IMG/VR virus record: IMGVR_UViG_3300020202_000203
Span: 1 to 26,036 of that record
Length of the DNA stretch: 26,036 nt
Source of the DNA: a virus
Reading direction: 5' to 3' (one strand)
The notes below the pieces were generated by a model. The model saw only the letters and a list, made by a program, of their open reading frames with translations. It did no database searches and was not told the origin of the DNA. Position numbers and translations under genes: made by a program. Below are positions 7,174 to 14,752 of this stretch, piece by piece. Position 1 is the first letter of the stretch; each line of letters begins with the position of its first letter.

Positions 7174-7708
7174 ACGGGCGCAGCTGCCCCCGCCACGGGT
7201 GACGGGCCAGGATTCACAGCCCGTGTCCACCGTGATCTGGATGGACCCGGCCGACCTGCACGCCAACGACTACAACCCCAACCACGTCGCGCCGATGGAG
7301 CTGGTGTTGCTGGCGATCTCGATCCTCGAGGACGGCTGGACCCAGCCGATTGTGGCGCGGCTGGACGGCGAGATCGTGGACGGGTTTCACCGCTGGTCGG
7401 TGGGCCAGTGGCCGGAGCTGCTCGCCATGACGGGCGGCAAGGTGCCGGTCGTGCACCTGGTCGCCGCCGATGCCGCCCACCAGCGGATGAGCACCATCCG
7501 CCACAACCGCGCTCGCGGCACCCATGCGGTCGTGCCGATGGCCGATATTGTGGCCTCACTGGTCGAGCTCGGCGTTGCACGTGAAACCATCGCCACCCGG
7601 CTGCAGATGGACGACGAGGAAGTGGACCGGCTGCTGGATCGGGGGCAAATGACGAAGCGCGGTGTCCGGGCTGATGGATCGTTTGGTAATGGTTGGATAC
7701 CGGGTTGA
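7094..7708 (+). CDS. IbrB-like ParB/sulfiredoxin-fold protein (204 aa)
   Basis: The ATG at 7094 follows AGGAG (7080-7084). After a basic, Pro-rich N terminus (1-45) comes a clear ParB N-terminal domain: N-D-Y-N-P-N-H-V (58-65), G-W-T-Q-P-I-V (81-87) and V-D-G-F-H-R-W (95-101), the conserved turn of this fold. The Y-N-P-N and T-Q-P-I-V...D-G-F-H-R wording resembles IbrB in particular. R-H-N-R-A-R-G (136-142) and a helix-turn-helix-like segment (about 150-182) follow. It lies two genes after the IbrA-like PP-loop gene, so the IbrA-IbrB pairing is present here. It could be a DNA-binding partner or a nucleotide-dependent enzyme; nuclease activity is not implied. Confidence 0.85.
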   Translation: MPAPPDFTHDNLHPPARRVPVLASARKRAQLPPPRVTGQDSQPVSTVIWMDPADLHANDYNPNHVAPMELVLLAISILEDGWTQPIVARLDGEIVDGFHRWSVGQWPELLAMTGGKVPVVHLVAADAAHQRMSTIRHNRARGTHAVVPMADIVASLVELGVARETIATRLQMDDEEVDRLLDRGQMTKRGVRADGSFGNGWIPG

Positions 7709-7869
7709 GCCAGCGCAGGGTGGGGCCGGTGTGGTGGGTGCGGGCGATGGCGGCGGCGGCCTGCGCCGCCGTGCTCGACGCGGACGCGCTCCTCACCGGC
7801 TCTCTCCCCGAAATCTGGCGCTGGCCCAAGGCTGAACAGGCACAGAAAGAGGCACCCCGCAATGGCTGA
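7705..7869 (+). CDS. Possible small protein, 54 aa
   Basis: This frame fills the only gap between the ParB-like and cupin genes. A TTG at 7705 overlaps the upstream stop (TTGA) and the frame closes with TGA at 7867-7869, overlapping the cupin start (ATGGCTGA). Both junctions have the coupled geometry used by real gene pairs in this window. The peptide has a V-W-W-V segment, an Ala-rich stretch and a charged C terminus. Internal GTG or ATG starts (for example ATG 7747) are possible. No ribosome-binding site is obvious and no family is recognised. Confidence 0.35.
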   Translation: MSQRRVGPVWWVRAMAAAACAAVLDADALLTGSLPEIWRWPKAEQAQKEAPRNG

Positions 7870-8575
7870 TCTTGCCCCGCGCGATCCGCTCGATGAAGCC
7901 CTGATCGCCCACCGCGCCCCCGCCCCGCTCGCGGACCTGTCCTTCCACCGCTGGGCGCTCAACGGCGGTGCCCGCCACGCCGAGGACGAGGCCGGACGCC
8001 ACGTGCAGGTGCTGCTGGTGCCGATGGGACCGCGCCCGACGCCGCTGGCGCACTCGGTCGCCACCGGGGCCGGTCTGGTCTCCAACGGCCAGCTCGGCGT
8101 GGACGTGATCCGGCTGGGGGCCGGCCAGGGGTTCATGCCCCACACCCACCCCGGCGATCACATCCTGATCGTGGTGGCAGGCATCGGCACGATCACCATC
8201 GGCGGCAAGGTGTACCGCAGCACGGCAGGCACCGCCTACATGGTCGATGGCGCGGTCCCGCACGCGGTCGGGGCGATCACCGATCACGTGATCCTGGCGG
8301 TCGGTGCCCCCCACAAAGCCGTCGATGACCCGGAGCGCATGACCCCGGTGGAGTACACGGCGGTGGCGGCCGAGTACGGCGATCTGTGCTGCACCATCTG
8401 CCCGATGAACGGCGACCGTGCCCGCTTCGCCCTCTACCCGATGATGCTGCACGACATGGACTGCCCGCACTGCCCCTGCCCGCTGTGCATGTCCACCGGC
8501 GACCCCGCCGAGGATGAGCAGCTGCGCCGCAAACTGCGCGGCGACCGCTTCGCCGCCGGGATCGGCGCGCGCTAA
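7862..8575 (+). CDS. Cupin-domain protein with Cys-rich C terminus (237 aa)
   Basis: Residues about 75-150 form a cupin barrel. Motif 1 includes H94-x-H96 and H100, where cupins usually have Glu after the His pair, and motif 2 is P133-H134. Cupins with three His often bind Fe(II), Zn or Mn and act as oxygenases, isomerases or ligand sensors. The C-terminal part is unusual: C-C-T-I-C (176-180) and C-P-H-C-P-C-P-L-C (201-209) form a dense Cys cluster, probably a zinc or iron site. The start has AAAGAGG and the CACCCCGC block just before ATG. It ends the accessory cassette directly before the terminase region. A catalytic role in the same modification pathway is attractive but unproven. Confidence 0.75.
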   Translation: MADLAPRDPLDEALIAHRAPAPLADLSFHRWALNGGARHAEDEAGRHVQVLLVPMGPRPTPLAHSVATGAGLVSNGQLGVDVIRLGAGQGFMPHTHPGDHILIVVAGIGTITIGGKVYRSTAGTAYMVDGAVPHAVGAITDHVILAVGAPHKAVDDPERMTPVEYTAVAAEYGDLCCTICPMNGDRARFALYPMMLHDMDCPHCPCPLCMSTGDPAEDEQLRRKLRGDRFAAGIGAR

Positions 8576-8581
8576 CACCAA

Positions 8582-8615
8582 GTTCCGGTTGTGGCCCCTC
8601 AGCTGAGGGCGGAAC
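8582..8615 (+). promoter_or_regulatory. Nested inverted repeat ahead of the small-terminase candidate
   Basis: A perfect 14-base palindrome, CCCTCAGCTGAGGG (8596-8609), is bracketed by GTTCC (8582-8586) and GGAAC (8611-8615), which are also complementary. It fills the short gap between the cupin and the small-terminase candidate and ends just before that gene's AGGAG site. It could be an operator, a packaging-recognition site (often near terS) or an RNA hairpin. There is no U tract, so an intrinsic terminator is less likely. Confidence 0.45.
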
Positions 8616-8627
8616 AGGAGAACGCTC

Positions 8628-9227
8628 ATGCCCACCCGTCCCGATCCGCTCAAGACCGAGTTTGACCTGTCGCCGCGCGCCGTGGCGGTCAAGACGGCGC
8701 GGTCGATCACCGACGTGGAGATCGTGCGCTACCGCATCGCCGGGTGGACCTGGGATCAGATCGCGGACAAGACCCAGCTGGCGGTGGCGACCGTCAAGCA
8801 CCGGTGCAAGCGTGCGCTCGAGGAGCACGGCTCGGTCGATGTGGAGATGCTGCGCAACGAGCAGGACGCGCTGCTGCGCGAGATGCGGCAGACCTACTAT
8901 GCCGACTTCGTGAATCCGCAGCCCGAAACCGGGTTCGCGGACACACTTGCCACCTTGCCCGAATCGGAGCGCACCGCCGTCAAGGTGGCGGAAGCGCTCG
9001 TGATCTTTGCCCGGGAGAAGGCCGCGATCCGCGACCGCGCCGCCGACAAGCTGCTGGCGGTCGAGGACAAGCGCGCCAAGTTGTGGGGCACCTACGCGCC
9101 CGCCCGTCATGAGATGTACGTGTGGGCCGAGGCGGAACGGCTGGCGAAGGCGCTGGGGCTCGATCCCAATGCCATCGTCGCCGAAGCGGAGCGGGTCGTG
9201 CTCGAAGGCCGGCTCCGTACCGATTAG
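8628..9227 (+). CDS. terS: Probable terminase small subunit (199 aa)
   Basis: AGGAG at 8616-8620 fixes the ATG at 8628. Residues about 27-62 form a helix-turn-helix with the pattern seen in small terminases and sigma-like regulators (W-T-W-D-Q-I-A-D-K-T, then V-A-T-V-K-H-R). The rest is almost wholly charged helix with no Cys, as expected for the oligomerisation part of a TerS ring. It is the first gene of the structural region, three genes before the large terminase, where TerS usually lies. No specific TerS family is recognised, so a DNA-binding regulator of the late operon is the alternative. Confidence 0.6.
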   Translation: MPTRPDPLKTEFDLSPRAVAVKTARSITDVEIVRYRIAGWTWDQIADKTQLAVATVKHRCKRALEEHGSVDVEMLRNEQDALLREMRQTYYADFVNPQPETGFADTLATLPESERTAVKVAEALVIFAREKAAIRDRAADKLLAVEDKRAKLWGTYAPARHEMYVWAEAERLAKALGLDPNAIVAEAERVVLEGRLRTD

Positions 9228-9271
9228 CACAGCAGCAGCACGTCGAGCGCAGCACAGGGAGGCGCCTGATC

Positions 9272-9541
9272 ATGCCAGATCACGACCACGGCACCGTGCG
9301 GGTGTACGAGTGCAGCACGGAACTGCTCGCCGATCTCTTCATGCCGCAGGAGCGATCCGGCCGCACGTTTCTGATTCTCGGCTGGGCAGCGGTCACGCGG
9401 GCGGACTTTGACCGCATCGATCAGGAGCTCGGCGACGCGATCACCAAGCTGTCGCGGGTGCGGGAGCAATTCGCGGACGCCGCCGACTCGTTTGTGGAAG
9501 GCCCCCTTCTTCCGCCCCCGACCCCAGCCACCCCCGCGTAG
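9272..9541 (+). CDS. Hypothetical protein, 89 aa
   Basis: The ATG at 9272 is nine bases after GGGAGG (9257-9262) and is preferred to an in-frame start at 9122 inside the previous gene. The protein has a short globular start, an acidic helix around residues 45-70 with coiled-coil character, and a Pro-rich tail. No family is recognised. It lies between the two terminase genes, so a packaging accessory role is possible from position only. Confidence 0.6.
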   Translation: MPDHDHGTVRVYECSTELLADLFMPQERSGRTFLILGWAAVTRADFDRIDQELGDAITKLSRVREQFADAADSFVEGPLLPPPTPATPA

Positions 9542-9549
9542 CGAGTAGT

Positions 9550-9572
9550 TCTGACGCATCGGAGGCATCAGA
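9550..9572 (+). promoter_or_regulatory. SD-in-loop element 2 (ATCGGAGG repeat)
   Basis: TCTGA (9550-9554) pairs with TCAGA (9568-9572) and leaves CGCATCGGAGGCA in the loop. GGAGG at 9561-9565 is the ribosome-binding site for the ATG at 9575. The core GCATCGGAGGC (9556-9566) is identical to elements at 12774 and 22995. Confidence 0.5.
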
Positions 9573-9574
9573 CC

Positions 9575-10369
9575 ATGGCGAAAAACGTGAAGACTGTCAC
9601 CCGGCACAAGCCGCTCCCCGGCCAGCACGGCCCGCCGCGCGGCCTGGGTCTGGCCACCGTGGGCGCGCACCGTCGCCGGTTGCGCGCCGCCCGCATTCTG
9701 CTGCGGGGCCGCCCGCGCATCGCCGACGAGCTGATCGCTGGCCCCCACCGAGGCCCCGGCCCCGTCTCCCGCCCCGCATCCGTGACCGCGATGTTCTTGG
9801 CCGATCGCGCTGAGCAGCGCCACCCACAGGTGTTCGCACTGTCCATGCGCGACAACGGCGGGCGGGCACGGCAGATGCGCGGGGCGTGGGCGCGGCGGCC
9901 TGCCGACCGCAAACGCACGCCGCCCTCCCCCGGCAGCGCCGGCGTTCCGTTCTCGCGCGGACACACCGGCTCACCCTTCCGCGGCATCGGCATCCTGCCC
10001 GGCCTCACGGTCGTGAAGTACCAGTGCGGGTGCACCTTCGATGCCCAGCGCATCGTCCGCCGGAACCCCACCGCCTTTGGCGGTTTGACGGCCCCGCCGC
10101 CCGCCCCGCTGCATTGCGTGGTGCATTCCCGCGCCCAGCGCACCGCCACCACCCAGCGGATCGTGGACGGTCCCGGCCCGCGCAAGGGCAAGCACGGCAC
10201 GCACCGGGACCGGGGCAGACGGTGGGTCGTCGCGCAGCGCCCGGTGATGGAGGGCGGCATCCGCGAAGCGTTGTGGGTGGGCGGCGGCTGGACGGCAGTG
10301 GACCGCACCACCCGTGCTCGTGCCCGTGCCGGCGGCAGTAAGCGGCGGTTCATCAGCAAGGCCAGCTAG
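9575..10369 (+). CDS. Highly basic hypothetical protein (264 aa)
   Basis: The start is set by GGAGG nine bases upstream. The protein is strongly basic: Arg/Lys-rich stretches occupy roughly residues 1-50, 95-115 and 205-264, with a central less charged segment containing C-G-C (about 151-153) and a later Cys and His. Such composition suits nucleic-acid binding or packaging. No family is recognised. Its place between small-terminase candidate and large terminase is unusual, because these two genes are often adjacent. An internal HNH nuclease was considered, but the needed His-Asn-His pattern is not visible. Confidence 0.6.
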   Translation: MAKNVKTVTRHKPLPGQHGPPRGLGLATVGAHRRRLRAARILLRGRPRIADELIAGPHRGPGPVSRPASVTAMFLADRAEQRHPQVFALSMRDNGGRARQMRGAWARRPADRKRTPPSPGSAGVPFSRGHTGSPFRGIGILPGLTVVKYQCGCTFDAQRIVRRNPTAFGGLTAPPPAPLHCVVHSRAQRTATTQRIVDGPGPRKGKHGTHRDRGRRWVVAQRPVMEGGIREALWVGGGWTAVDRTTRARARAGGSKRRFISKAS

Positions 10370-10383
10370 GAAAGGCGGCGGGC

Positions 10384-12087
10384 GTGCGCTCCACCAAGGT
10401 TGCCGCGCAAGACGTGTGGAACGCGCTACCCGCCGCGGTCCTGCGGCTCGTCCATGCCCAGCAGCTGGCGGCGATTGACGACTCGCACGTGATCCGCGCC
10501 CATCAGCGCCAGATCGAGGTCGAGCCGGTCGCCTGGGTGCAAGAGCTGTTCCCCCGCTACGTCACCCACCGCCGCACCGGGGAGTTCGTGCCCTTCGGCG
10601 AGCATCACGAGCAGGCGTGGTCCTGGCTGTGGGCGCTGCGTCCCGGCGTGCGTCCCCGCTCGTTCGTGGGCATGTTTGCGCGCGGTGGCGCGAAATCCAC
10701 CACTGCCGAGCTCGGCTGTGCCGCCGTCGCCGCCCGCCGCACCCGCCGCTATGGACTGTACGTGTCCCGCACCCAGCGCCAGGCCAACGACCACGTGCAG
10801 AACGTGGGCATGATGCTCACGTCCGAGCGGTTCGCCCGCGTCTACCCGGAAGTGGCAGACGCGCGCCGGGGGGAGTACGGCGGGCGGCTGGGCTGGTCGC
10901 GGCAGCGGATCATGACCGCCTCCGGGTTCACGCTCGATGCGATTGGGCTGGACACGGCCGCGCGCGGAGCCAAGATCGATGAGGCCCGCCCCGACTTCCT
11001 CATCCTGGACGATATCGACAAGCCGGAGGACTCCCCGCTCACCATCGCCCGCACCATCGAGATCATCACCAAGGCGCTGATCCCGGCAGGCGCCCCTGAT
11101 CTCGCCATCTTCGCCATCCAGAACAAGATCATGGAGGAGGGATTTTTCGGCCAGCTGGCGAACGGCACCGCCGACTACCTCTCCGACCGGATTCTGTGCG
11201 GGCCGATCCCGGCGATCCGGGACATGGAGTATGAACAGATCGAAGTGCTGGACGATGACCTGGGACCGGCCGCGCCACCGTCTGCTGTCCGCCGCCGGTT
11301 TGTGATCACGGGCGGGACCGCCACCTGGCCGGGGCAGACGGTGGAGGATTGCCAGGAGCTGCTCGATGACATCGGCCTGCGGGCGTTCCTGTCCGAGTGC
11401 CAGCACGAAACCGAGCCGCCTCCGGGGGGCATGTATGATCACATCCAGTTCGCCCGTCTGCCGTGGGACGCGGTGCCCTGGCGACGGATCATCCGCACCG
11501 TGGTGTGGACCGACCCGGCTGTCACCGATAAGCACGGCTCGGACGCGCACGGCATCATTGCCGATGCGATTGACCTGGACGGCATGATCTACCGGCTGTG
11601 GGCCTGGGAGCGCCAGAGCACTCCGTTTGAGACGATGTGCCTGGCGATTCTGATGGCGGTGCGGCTGGGGGCGGAGGCGGTCGGCATCGAGACCGATCAG
11701 GGGGGTGACACATGGAAGAGCGTGTTCCGAGAAGCGGCCCGCGAGCTGGTGCGGCGGGGCGATCTGCCGGTGGGGACGCGGCTGCCGATCTTCCGCGAAG
11801 CGAAGGCGGGATCGGGGTGGGGCGGCAAGGTGCACCGCGCCCAGCAGATGCTGACCGACTACGAGCAGGACAAGATCGTGCACGTGTTCGGCGGCAAGGC
11901 CGGCTCGACGCTGACGACGCTGGAGCGGGCGCTGCGCCGCTTCCCCAAGACCAAGCCGCTCGACCTGGCCGACGCCGCCTTCTGGGGCTGGTCGGATCTG
12001 CGCCGCCCGAAGGGGACCAAGGCCCCGACCGAGGACCCGGAGCTGACCCGCACGATCATGGGCAAGATGCGGGAGCGGGAGTGGTGA
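10384..12087 (+). CDS. terL: Terminase large subunit (567 aa)
   Basis: This is the ATP-driven DNA-packaging motor and headful or cos nuclease. A Walker A-type loop F-A-R-G-G-A-K-S-T (98-106) and Walker B F-L-I-L-D-D-I-D (205-212), with the acidic pair, form the N-terminal ATPase. The C-terminal RNase H-like nuclease is visible as V-V-W-T-D-P-A-V-T-D (373-382), G-I-E-T-D-Q-G-G-D in the middle of the domain, and D-L-A-D-A-A-F-W-G-W near the end, giving the spaced acidic residues for two metals. Length is normal for the family. GTG start with AGGAAAGG upstream. It leads into the portal region, as in Mu-like head modules. Confidence 0.93.
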   Translation: MRSTKVAAQDVWNALPAAVLRLVHAQQLAAIDDSHVIRAHQRQIEVEPVAWVQELFPRYVTHRRTGEFVPFGEHHEQAWSWLWALRPGVRPRSFVGMFARGGAKSTTAELGCAAVAARRTRRYGLYVSRTQRQANDHVQNVGMMLTSERFARVYPEVADARRGEYGGRLGWSRQRIMTASGFTLDAIGLDTAARGAKIDEARPDFLILDDIDKPEDSPLTIARTIEIITKALIPAGAPDLAIFAIQNKIMEEGFFGQLANGTADYLSDRILCGPIPAIRDMEYEQIEVLDDDLGPAAPPSAVRRRFVITGGTATWPGQTVEDCQELLDDIGLRAFLSECQHETEPPPGGMYDHIQFARLPWDAVPWRRIIRTVVWTDPAVTDKHGSDAHGIIADAIDLDGMIYRLWAWERQSTPFETMCLAILMAVRLGAEAVGIETDQGGDTWKSVFREAARELVRRGDLPVGTRLPIFREAKAGSGWGGKVHRAQQMLTDYEQDKIVHVFGGKAGSTLTTLERALRRFPKTKPLDLADAAFWGWSDLRRPKGTKAPTEDPELTRTIMGKMREREW

Positions 12088-12590
12088 GTTCCGGTCTGCG
12101 CGCCGCGCTCGATCCGTTGGTCGTGCAGTCCAGCGCGCTCACCCGCCTGATCGCGTTGGGGAAAGCGAACGACCCGTTGGATGCGGACGAGATCCGGGAG
12201 CTGTACGCCGCGCTGCTGCCCGCCTTCATGCCGTCTCCGACACGGGTGGCGGCGGAGCGGTTGCGCCGGTCGATTATCGAAGAAAGCGTGTTTCTGGATG
12301 AAGCCACCGTGTTCGTGCCGCCACCACTGGACGATGACCGACCGGCCCCGCGAACCTCAGTCACGTGGACCTGGCGCTTCGATGATTTCGGCCCCGCCAT
12401 CGACCACGTGAGCAGCCAGTATCAGCGGTTCGCGGATGCCGCCGCCCATCCCGTGCGGGTGCGGGAGGACGACGGCGCGGAGTACATCGATGTAGAGGCG
12501 CGCGTGCTCGATGCGATCCCGCGCCTGGAAGGACCAAACGCCGATGCCGCTCTCATGGGACGGACAACCCCTGGACCCGACGCCGAGTGA
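12084..12590 (+). CDS. Hypothetical protein, 168 aa
   Basis: The GTG at 12084 overlaps the terminase stop (GTGA), and the long upstream open part of this frame lies inside terL and is ignored. The sequence is globular, with a helical N-terminal half (about 1-75) and a W-T-W-R-F segment near residue 94 that suggests beta structure. No motif or family is recognised. The position between terL and portal, with tight coupling to terL, hints at a packaging or portal accessory. Its end overlaps the next small gene by 47 bases. Confidence 0.6.
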   Translation: MSSGLRAALDPLVVQSSALTRLIALGKANDPLDADEIRELYAALLPAFMPSPTRVAAERLRRSIIEESVFLDEATVFVPPPLDDDRPAPRTSVTWTWRFDDFGPAIDHVSSQYQRFADAAAHPVRVREDDGAEYIDVEARVLDAIPRLEGPNADAALMGRTTPGPDAE

Positions 12591-12756
12591 GCTGTTCCGG
12601 ATCGTGCCGACCAGCAGTATTGCGGCGAGCTCGATGATGCTGACCGCACCATGCGCAGACCCGAACTGCGCGTCGCCCCAGCACATCGTCCAGAACGGGC
12701 AGGGCTACCACGGGATCACGGTCAAGCTGACCGCCGACCGCGAGCACCACACATAA
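12544..12756 (+). CDS. Small hypothetical protein, 70 aa
   Basis: The ATG at 12544 follows GGAAGGA by about ten bases and is preferred to an in-frame ATG at 12511. The protein has one C-x4-C pair (C-A-D-P-N-C) in its middle and a beta-rich C terminus. It overlaps the previous gene by 47 bases in another frame, which lowers confidence. No family is recognised. Confidence 0.45.
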   Translation: MPLSWDGQPLDPTPSELFRIVPTSSIAASSMMLTAPCADPNCASPQHIVQNGQGYHGITVKLTADREHHT

Positions 12757-12771
12757 CGCAGATTCACCGGA

Positions 12772-12788
12772 CTGCATCGGAGGCGCAG
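12772..12788 (+). promoter_or_regulatory. SD-in-loop element 3 (ATCGGAGG repeat)
   Basis: CTGC (12772-12775) pairs with GCAG (12785-12788), leaving ATCGGAGGC in the loop. The portal gene has its own AAGGAG at 12799-12804, so this copy lies upstream of, rather than acting as, the ribosome-binding site. Confidence 0.45.
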
Positions 12789-12813
12789 CCGCACCCCCAA
12801 GGAGCACCCCGCC

Positions 12814-14529
12814 ATGTCGCTCAATGTCACCCCGCAGGCCGCCGCTCCGCGTGTGCGCACGGGCCGCGCCTGGGCGGCAGCCGCTGAATATGCCGATGCG
12901 GTGCGCGCCGCCGAACAGCACCTGGCCGCTGGCGCCACCGCCGGCGCAGGCAGTGGCCGTACCAGTACGGGCAGCGGCCAGCGGGCCACCGCCGCCACCA
13001 TCGGCGCACCCCCCGGCTCCCTCACCCCGGACGGTGCCCCCCGGCTCCGCCAGGTGCCGCCCACCACCTGGTTCCGCGACCGGGGCGCAACCGGCACCAC
13101 CTACTACTCCGGGTTCCTGGCCGGCGAGGAGTACCTGGCCGAGCTGCAAGGGCTGCAGGGCATCCAAACCTACACCAAGATGTTCAAGTCGGACGGCACC
13201 GCCCGCGCCGTCGAGAAAGCTCTGATCCTGCCGCTGCTGGCCGCCCAATGGCGGGCGCTGCCCGCGTCCGATAAGCCGCGCGATGTCGAGATCGCGAAGT
13301 TTGTCGAATACAACTTCTACAACATGCTGCATACCTGGTCGGTGACGTTGCGCCATATCCTCTTCATGCTGCGCTACGGCCATTCGGTCATGGAAAAGGT
13401 GTGGGAGGAACGGGGCGGCCAGTACTGCTACCGCAAATGGGGACCACGCCTGCCCCAGACCATCTATCGCTGGTACTTTGACGAGGAAGGCGAGCCGGTC
13501 GGCATCCAGCAACGGGTGTGGCGGCCCGAAAAGAGCGGGTTCGGCGTGATCGCCGTGGGCAAATACGACTACATCGACATTGAGCGGGAACGGCTGATCT
13601 TGTTCGCCCACGACCGGGAAGGCAGCAACTACCTGGGCGAAAGCATTGGCCGCCCGATGTACAAACACTGGTGGTTGAAGAACAACACCGAGCGGATCAT
13701 GTCGATTGGCGTCGAACGGCGCGAAGTCGGCATCGAATACGCCCACATGAAAGAAGAGGCGTCGGATGAGGACGCCCAAAACGTGCAAGACAGCCTCATG
13801 CGGCTGCACGCCCACGAAAAGGGGTTTCTGATCCTGCCGTGGACCGTGGAAGAGGCGGGCATCTTCGGCCAGGGCGGCACGTCTACCCGCCAATCGTCCT
13901 CGATGCTGTTCTTGGAGTTCCAGAAGCGGGAGATGGCCGTTTCGGCGCTGGCCGAGTTCCTGGCGATGGGCCAGGGCGCATCCGGCGGGCTTTCCCAGCA
14001 TCGGGACAAGACGTCGTTCTTTCTGATGGGGTTGCGCTATATCGCGGACAACATCTGCGACACGATCAACAAAGAGGCGATCCGGCCGCTGGTCGATTAC
14101 AACTACCCCGGCGTGACCGAGTACCCGCGCTGGACGTGCTCGCGCTTGGAGACGCGCGAGCTCAACACCTTCGTGGATGCGGTGGTCAAGCTGATGGCGG
14201 CGGGCGCACTCACCAACCGGCGCATCATCCAGGAGGCGGCCCGCGCCGAGCTCAACCTGCCGGAAATGACGGCCGAAGAGGTCGATCAGATCAACATGGA
14301 GGAAGAGCAGGAGCGGCAGGCGGCGGCCGAGGAACGCAAGCTGCGCATCGCCGGCATGCAGGTGGGCAACGAGGCGAGCGCGGCCGAGGTCGAAGCCTAC
14401 CGCAAGGGGCTGGGCGGCATCTCCCCGACCAAGCGGGGCAAGCCGCCCGCGTCCCGTCCCGCCTCCCAGAGCGGACCGTCTACCCCGACGAAGGCGGCCC
14501 GCAAGAGCACGAAGGAACAGGCAGCATGA
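12814..14529 (+). CDS. Portal protein, Mu gp29-like (DUF935), 571 aa
   Basis: The portal forms the dodecameric vertex ring through which DNA enters and leaves the head. The first 80 residues are low complexity (Ala/Gly/Thr). From about residue 85 the sequence follows the Mu gp29/DUF935 pattern: a D-G-T-A-R-A-V-E-K-A segment, R-Y-G-H-S-V-M-E-K-V-W near 190, D-R-E-G-S-N-Y-L-G-E-S near 269, and F-L-I-L-P-W near 340. The last 80 residues are a charged helix followed by a Ser/Pro/Lys tail, usual for portals. AAGGAG (12799-12804) and CACCCCGC precede the ATG. It follows terL and precedes the protease, as in Mu-like head modules. No MuF-type minor head gene follows it. Confidence 0.88.
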   Translation: MSLNVTPQAAAPRVRTGRAWAAAAEYADAVRAAEQHLAAGATAGAGSGRTSTGSGQRATAATIGAPPGSLTPDGAPRLRQVPPTTWFRDRGATGTTYYSGFLAGEEYLAELQGLQGIQTYTKMFKSDGTARAVEKALILPLLAAQWRALPASDKPRDVEIAKFVEYNFYNMLHTWSVTLRHILFMLRYGHSVMEKVWEERGGQYCYRKWGPRLPQTIYRWYFDEEGEPVGIQQRVWRPEKSGFGVIAVGKYDYIDIERERLILFAHDREGSNYLGESIGRPMYKHWWLKNNTERIMSIGVERREVGIEYAHMKEEASDEDAQNVQDSLMRLHAHEKGFLILPWTVEEAGIFGQGGTSTRQSSSMLFLEFQKREMAVSALAEFLAMGQGASGGLSQHRDKTSFFLMGLRYIADNICDTINKEAIRPLVDYNYPGVTEYPRWTCSRLETRELNTFVDAVVKLMAAGALTNRRIIQEAARAELNLPEMTAEEVDQINMEEEQERQAAAEERKLRIAGMQVGNEASAAEVEAYRKGLGGISPTKRGKPPASRPASQSGPSTPTKAARKSTKEQAA

Positions 14530-14741
14530 CCATGACGTACCAGACCCCGCGCCCCGCACCTGCCAGCCCGCCGCCCACCGCCGCCGTGCGCTGCCCGAAT
14601 GTGGTGCATGACCGCGCTTCGCGGCGCACGTGTAACACCCGCTGCGGCGATGTGGAGTGCGGGGCCTATTACGCCTTTGTCTGCCCCCGGTGCAACCACC
14701 GGTTTGAGGGGTATGCACCGGGCGGTGACACAGCAGCGTAG
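14526..14741 (+). CDS. Small zinc-ribbon protein, 71 aa
   Basis: ATG overlaps the portal stop (ATGA), so it is coupled to the portal. A second ATG at 14532 is possible. After a Pro-rich start come Cys residues at about 24, 37, 41 and 46, followed by C-P-R-C near 55-58. The last pair and surrounding residues resemble Mu Com, a zinc-binding translational regulator of mom, but the spacing differs, so this is only a loose likeness. It may bind RNA or DNA, or may be a minor head component. It lies just before a structured leader. Confidence 0.65.
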   Translation: MTMTYQTPRPAPASPPPTAAVRCPNVVHDRASRRTCNTRCGDVECGAYYAFVCPRCNHRFEGYAPGGDTAA

Positions 14742-14752
14742 ACGGCGGGGCG

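Noticed and set aside
10426-11883. Minus-strand open frame opposite the large terminase
   Set aside because: Lies fully within terL, has no ribosome-binding site pattern or domain, and repeats the shadow composition.
12553-14718. Long minus-strand open frame opposite the portal gene
   Set aside because: It is the antisense shadow of a clear portal gene in GC-rich DNA; its protein has no recognisable domain and is Arg/His/Gly-rich as such shadows are.
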